The translations under genes were made by a program, and so were the position numbers. Positions 5,081 through 8,318 of a stretch of 8,318 nucleotides of DNA are shown piece after piece. The stretch spans positions 1-8,318 of the forward strand of contig JAISNW010000099.1 of the NCBI GenBank assembly GCA_031276055.1, given 5' to 3'. This DNA is from Deferribacteraceae bacterium (GTDB taxonomy: Bacteria > Chrysiogenota > Deferribacteres > Deferribacterales > JAISNW01). The notes beneath the pieces were generated by a model that saw only the letters and a list, made by a program, of their open reading frames with translations, was not told the origin of the DNA and ran no database searches. The stretch's first letter is position 1; each line of letters begins with the position of its first letter.

Positions 5081-7789
5081 ATGTTGCGAAAGTTAATCTG
5101 TATTGCGTGGCTGATCCTAGCCCTATCTTCAGCGGGATACGCCGCTGAGATAAAAGTTGTGGACGCCGTTTCAACTATAAAAGATGGAGAGGTAATAATA
5201 GCAGTTATCTTTGATAAACCTGTTGATCCTAAATTTTTTTATGATGATTTTATCTCCATCTCTTCAGGGGGGAAGTTTTACTACAAAAAAGGGGTGGTAG
5301 ACGCCAATAGGCATGTTATCTACTATTCAGGCTTTCCGGGCGGCAAGAAGTTTCATATAAGCGTTTGGCAAGGCTTTCAGGGCGCGAACGCCGCCAGTTT
5401 AGAGAGCGATTTTTCTAAACAGCTCACAACCCCAACCCTTAAAGCTGAGGCGCACTTTGTTGAAAGCGGTTTATTAACAATGCGGACAATAGAAGAGAAG
5501 TTATTAGTGAATGTAAGCAATTTATCAGATTTTAATATAAACTATTATATGATTCCTTTCTCAGAGAGCGCTGATTATACAGTAGACAATTATTCAGAAC
5601 TCCTTGCAGGGCTTACCCCTGTTGCATCTAAAAGTTATAAAGCCAACGCCTTAAACCGCCAGACTACTATCCCTGCTGCTATACCTAAGGAGATATTCAA
5701 TGCAAGGGGGTTATATTTTGCCGCTATACTAGATAGAGACGGCGCAATAGCATCTGCCGCCCCCCTAGTGTATAATGAATTGAATATGCATGCACGTTTC
5801 TATCCATCGGCAAAAAAGAACAACCTTGCCGTCTGGGTTCGCAGTGGAGATGCTCCAGCTGTGCAGGCGGAAGTTAAGCTCTTCAGCAACTCTGCCAATG
5901 CTTTTGCCCGCGTCTTCACCGATGCAAATGGGAAGGTGGAGTTTAATATCCACTCGATAGACAACCTTGAAGGGATAAGCTATATTACCGCAGATAAAGA
6001 CAACCTCTCTGCTGTGCTCTTGCCTAGCGAGACACTTAATTTGGCGGATTATGATGCAGGAGGGGTTGAGCAAGACGCCTTGATATACGGCGCTAAAGAT
6101 GCTTATATTAAAGGCGAAATTGTTAGATATTATCTTATCTCTAGGGATAATGAGAATAGAGCAGCAAAGATAGAGGGTTCTGAATTCACCTTTATTAAAC
6201 CCGATGGGGAGCTCATTAAAAGCGCAGGGAGGAATAATCTAGGGTATTCGGAAATCTCTCTAAAGTTAGAGGATAGCTTTCCTACAGGGGATTGGAAGTT
6301 AATTGCTGTAGTAAACGGAGTTAATATAGAACGCCGCTTTTCCGTTGATAACCCCCCAACAGCCCGTTTAACCATATCAGCGGATAAAGAGCTTGCTTTT
6401 GAAGTATCAGGAGAGGATATTGCAGGGCGGTTGCCCGCGATCGGTAGGGTAGAAGGGTTTTACTCTATTAAACCTATAGTAGAGATCAGCTCTTATGAGG
6501 GGTATTCTTTTGGATTAGATGCAGATAGTCTCTCGCCAAATACCTTAAATGCCTTAGAATCAAAAACTTTAATAGGCGGGGTAGCCTCGTTTAACCTCAG
6601 AGAGAGTATAGGCGCTCTAACAGCGCCGCTTGCTGTAACCTTTAATCTTCAACTCATCAATAAAGATAGGCGGATAGCCCGCCTATCTGAACAGAGGGTC
6701 CTCTTTCCTGCGGCGGGGGCGGTAGGGGTTAAATATACACCTGGCAGTAAAGAGAGTATATTTAGCCTTGTAAATGTGGATTCAGATGGGAAAGCTAAAA
6801 GAGCGCGCTTTTCCTGCACCTTATATAAGCAAGAGGAGAGCCTCTCTTTGCAGCAGGGTGAAGAAGGAGGAGCGGTCTTTGTGCAGGCTGCATATCCGCT
6901 TAGAGAGCAGATTGTAGAATTTATAGATGCACCAAAAGAGCTGAAATTTAAGACAGCTCCAGGCAGCTACCGCTTAGAGATAAAAAACCTTGCCAGTTCG
7001 ACCGTCAGCGCTTTCTCATTTAGCACGCAAGAGGTTAGGGGGGTAGATGAAGGGGAGATCGTCATTACCCTCGATAAGAGCAGCTATCAACCAACACAGA
7101 TACTGCAAGCGAACGTTTCATCCCCCTTTGACGGCAATGCCCTGCTGGTGGTGGAGGATTCTGAAAAGATATTAAGAACTCAAACTTTCAGCATAGTAAA
7201 TGGGAAGGGCGAGTTTAGTTTCCCTATAAATGCTAGGTGGAATAAGCACGATATATACATATCTGCTTTTATTTACAACCCTGATAAAAAGAGCGCCCCC
7301 AACCACGAAAGGATAGCGTTCGGGATTGCCTACCTGCCTATAAATCTAAATGCTATAGAGCTTGAAATTGACCACCCTGCAAAAGCTGTCGGGGGAAGAG
7401 AGGTGGAGGTGGTTGTCCGAGCAAGCGATAACTATGAGGCTGCATTAGCGGCGTTAGCTTTAGCAGATACGGCATCCGATAGCTTTTTTAACCGTAAAGC
7501 CGCCTACCTTCCAATTATATTTGACAACTCTCTCCCGTTTGCAGATACAACTTCCAAAAGCCCTGAATATAAGCCTAAATTAAGAGAAGGAGGCGGGATA
7601 ACTATCCTTACAAACCCTGTCCTGTTCAATAAAGAGGGGGAGGTGCGCTTTAAGATAAATCTTCCATATTATCAAGGCAGACTCCACCTAACCGCCCTTG
7701 CTTTTGGGAAGGAAGGGTTTGGTTCAGAGAGCTCCTCTTTAGAGGTAAACCCCGCCGCTCAACCCCTCTCTGTATCGGATAGCCGCTAG
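5081..7789 (+). CDS. Bacterial alpha-2-macroglobulin-like protein, short form without thioester region
   Basis: The 902-residue product begins with a signal peptide (MLRK, then a hydrophobic stretch to about residue 18, likely cut after Ala21 or Ala22), with no lipobox. The order of beta-sandwich domains follows bacterial A2M proteins of the YfhM/YfaS type. These are an N-terminal Ig-like domain (about 24-115), an MG domain containing LLVNVSNLSDFNINYY (141-156), an MG domain with FTDANGKVEFN (279-289), and the MG2-type domain (about 331-422, with AYIKGEIVRYYLISRD). A bait-region-like domain follows (about 655-750, SSYQPTQIL and SPFDGNALLVVED), then the start of the A2M domain (to about 891, KEGEVRFKINLPYYQGRLHLTALA). 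It stops at PLSVSDSR, where family members normally continue into the LPRFL..GD stretch, the thioester domain and the C-terminal MG domains (full length roughly 1500-1900). There is no CxEQ motif; the mature protein has one Cys. A role in trapping proteases in the periplasm is the family role; here it is unproven. Confidence 0.85.
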   Translation: MLRKLICIAWLILALSSAGYAAEIKVVDAVSTIKDGEVIIAVIFDKPVDPKFFYDDFISISSGGKFYYKKGVVDANRHVIYYSGFPGGKKFHISVWQGFQGANAASLESDFSKQLTTPTLKAEAHFVESGLLTMRTIEEKLLVNVSNLSDFNINYYMIPFSESADYTVDNYSELLAGLTPVASKSYKANALNRQTTIPAAIPKEIFNARGLYFAAILDRDGAIASAAPLVYNELNMHARFYPSAKKNNLAVWVRSGDAPAVQAEVKLFSNSANAFARVFTDANGKVEFNIHSIDNLEGISYITADKDNLSAVLLPSETLNLADYDAGGVEQDALIYGAKDAYIKGEIVRYYLISRDNENRAAKIEGSEFTFIKPDGELIKSAGRNNLGYSEISLKLEDSFPTGDWKLIAVVNGVNIERRFSVDNPPTARLTISADKELAFEVSGEDIAGRLPAIGRVEGFYSIKPIVEISSYEGYSFGLDADSLSPNTLNALESKTLIGGVASFNLRESIGALTAPLAVTFNLQLINKDRRIARLSEQRVLFPAAGAVGVKYTPGSKESIFSLVNVDSDGKAKRARFSCTLYKQEESLSLQQGEEGGAVFVQAAYPLREQIVEFIDAPKELKFKTAPGSYRLEIKNLASSTVSAFSFSTQEVRGVDEGEIVITLDKSSYQPTQILQANVSSPFDGNALLVVEDSEKILRTQTFSIVNGKGEFSFPINARWNKHDIYISAFIYNPDKKSAPNHERIAFGIAYLPINLNAIELEIDHPAKAVGGREVEVVVRASDNYEAALAALALADTASDSFFNRKAAYLPIIFDNSLPFADTTSKSPEYKPKLREGGGITILTNPVLFNKEGEVRFKINLPYYQGRLHLTALAFGKEGFGSESSSLEVNPAAQPLSVSDSR
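6664..6688. repeat. Perfect 10-bp hairpin inside the A2M-like gene
   Basis: AGATAGGCGG (6664-6673) and CCGCCTATCT (6679-6688) are exact complements around a 5-base loop. A smaller perfect hairpin, GGCGCT/AGCGCC with a 5-base loop, lies 36 bases upstream (6611-6627). Both are in the frame and encode ordinary residues. No T run follows. Confidence 0.6.
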
Positions 7790-7795
7790 AGGCGG
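7783..7795 (+). promoter_or_regulatory. Stop codon, Shine-Dalgarno and small hairpin overlap before mreD
   Basis: The TAG stop of the A2M-like gene (7787-7789) is part of AGAGG (7788-7792), the probable ribosome site for mreD at 7802 with 9 bases spacing. The flanking CCGC (7783-7786) and GCGG (7792-7795) can pair and put most of this site in the loop. This layout suggests translational coupling of mreD to the gene before it. Confidence 0.4.
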
Positions 7796-7801
7796 TGCAG
7801 G

Positions 7802-8278
7802 ATGTTTCAGGTAAAGGGAATTTTTAGAAGCCTCTATTTTAGGCTGGTCGTTATTATGTCGCTCTGCTATATTCTAACGCAGGCTTTTGCTTTAGACAGC
7901 TTTGACTACATTATTGTGCTCTACCTACTGCATATTAGGCTGGTTTCAGAGGAGAATTCTATCCCTATCGCCTTTACATTCGGGCTTTTTTATGATCTTG
8001 CATTCCCTATATTTTTGGGAGCGGGGGTGCTTCTCTTTATGGGGTTAAACTTCCTTAAAATCTATATCTTTCAACTTTTTGATATGTCTAAGCTATACTC
8101 CCACTTTATATTTGCTATAGGGGTTTTAGCGGCGTATCTTCTAGTTACTCTTAGGCTCTTCAACTTTCCTCAAGCGAGCTTTCTTATGGGTTTTGCCTAC
8201 TATTTTACAATAAACTTTGCTGTGTCGCTGGTTGTGCTTCTAATCTTTGGGAGAAGGTATGCCGTTTCAGCCGCTTAA
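7802..8278 (+). CDS. mreD: Rod shape-determining protein MreD
   Basis: MreD is an inner-membrane part of the elongasome (with MreB, MreC, RodA and PBP2) that directs lateral wall synthesis in rod-shaped cells. The 158-residue product is almost wholly hydrophobic, with about five to six likely membrane segments (roughly 11-30, 35-48, 54-72, 73-92, 100-118 and 128-150). The family hallmark is in the middle: GLFYDLAFPIFLGAG (61-75), the G-L-x-x-D followed by L-G pattern of MreD. Length matches the family (about 160-180). Sequence in this family is poorly conserved, so the call rests on hydropathy, this motif, and the downstream gene. It follows the A2M-like gene by 12 bases and overlaps the next gene by 20 bases, which suggests coupled translation. 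Unlike the usual mreB-mreC-mreD order, no mreC or mreB is found upstream in this window. Confidence 0.8.
   Translation: MFQVKGIFRSLYFRLVVIMSLCYILTQAFALDSFDYIIVLYLLHIRLVSEENSIPIAFTFGLFYDLAFPIFLGAGVLLFMGLNFLKIYIFQLFDMSKLYSHFIFAIGVLAAYLLVTLRLFNFPQASFLMGFAYYFTINFAVSLVVLLIFGRRYAVSAA
8249..8253 (+). promoter_or_regulatory. Ribosome binding site for the gene starting at 8259
   Basis: GGGAG lies five bases before ATG 8259, within GGGAGAAGG inside the end of mreD. It favours 8259 over the in-frame ATG at 8289, which has only a weaker AAAGAGA upstream. Confidence 0.55.
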
Positions 8279-8318
8279 AGAGAATGTTATGCAATACTTT
8301 GATCGGCGGGTCAAGTTC
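8259..8318 (+). CDS. mrdA: Probable penicillin-binding protein 2, first 20 codons (cut by window edge)
   Basis: An open frame from ATG 8259 runs to the window edge and reads MPFQPLKENV, then MQYFDRRVKF. Only 20 codons are visible, so there is no domain evidence. A short cytoplasmic tail ending in basic F-D-R-R-x-K-F just ahead of what would be a membrane anchor is typical of PBP2 proteins, and mrdA commonly follows mreD. PBP2 is the transpeptidase that cross-links peptidoglycan during elongation. The frame overlaps mreD by 20 bases. A start at 8289, 11 bases after the mreD stop, is the alternative. It could also be another protein of the cluster. Confidence 0.5.
   Translation, partial: MPFQPLKENVMQYFDRRVKF

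Noticed and set aside
5232..5240. Run of seven T in the A2M-like gene as a frameshift site
   Set aside because: The frame continues through it for the full domain order, so no slippage is needed to explain the protein.
7790..8278. Missing C-terminal A2M part continuing in another frame after a frameshift
   Set aside because: The downstream sequence encodes a membrane protein with MreD features, and no frame there shows a CxEQ or other thioester-domain motif.

Overview
The window reads as chromosomal DNA of a bacterium with a two-membrane-type envelope. Shine-Dalgarno sites precede several genes, genes are tightly packed, two consecutive genes encode large exported beta-rich proteins, and a bacterial-type alpha-2-macroglobulin (A2M) lies next to rod-shape/elongasome genes. 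By eye the base composition is moderately AT-rich and even throughout, with no tRNA, IS element, integrase or CRISPR array. I cannot assign a phylum from the sequence alone.

Layout: (1) Positions 1-255, minus strand: the first 85 codons of a glycolytic glyceraldehyde-3-phosphate dehydrogenase (gap), cut by the window edge. (2) Positions 256-412: a divergent control region with two outward-facing promoter-like elements that share an AATTG(G)TATACT box, plus an imperfect palindrome beside the asd promoter. (3) Positions 413-1426: aspartate-semialdehyde dehydrogenase (asd). (4) Positions 1449-5054: a 1201-residue exported protein that I cannot name. It consists largely of four diverged ~300-residue repeats. 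(5) Positions 5081-7789: a 902-residue exported bacterial A2M-like protein that ends where the A2M domain ends, without the thioester and later domains. (6) Positions 7802-8278: mreD. (7) Positions 8259-8318: the start of a further gene, probably penicillin-binding protein 2 (mrdA), overlapping mreD and cut by the window edge.

All plus-strand genes are separated by 26 nt or less or overlap, and I see no terminator between them, so asd, the repeat protein, the A2M-like gene, mreD and the presumed mrdA look like one transcription unit. Asd supplies the precursor of diaminopimelate and lysine, and MreD/PBP2 build the lateral wall. The two middle genes encode envelope proteins of unknown job. In other bacteria A2M is often paired with the peptidoglycan synthase PBP1c, so an A2M relative paired with elongasome genes, and with a large repeat protein as partner, is the most interesting part of the window.
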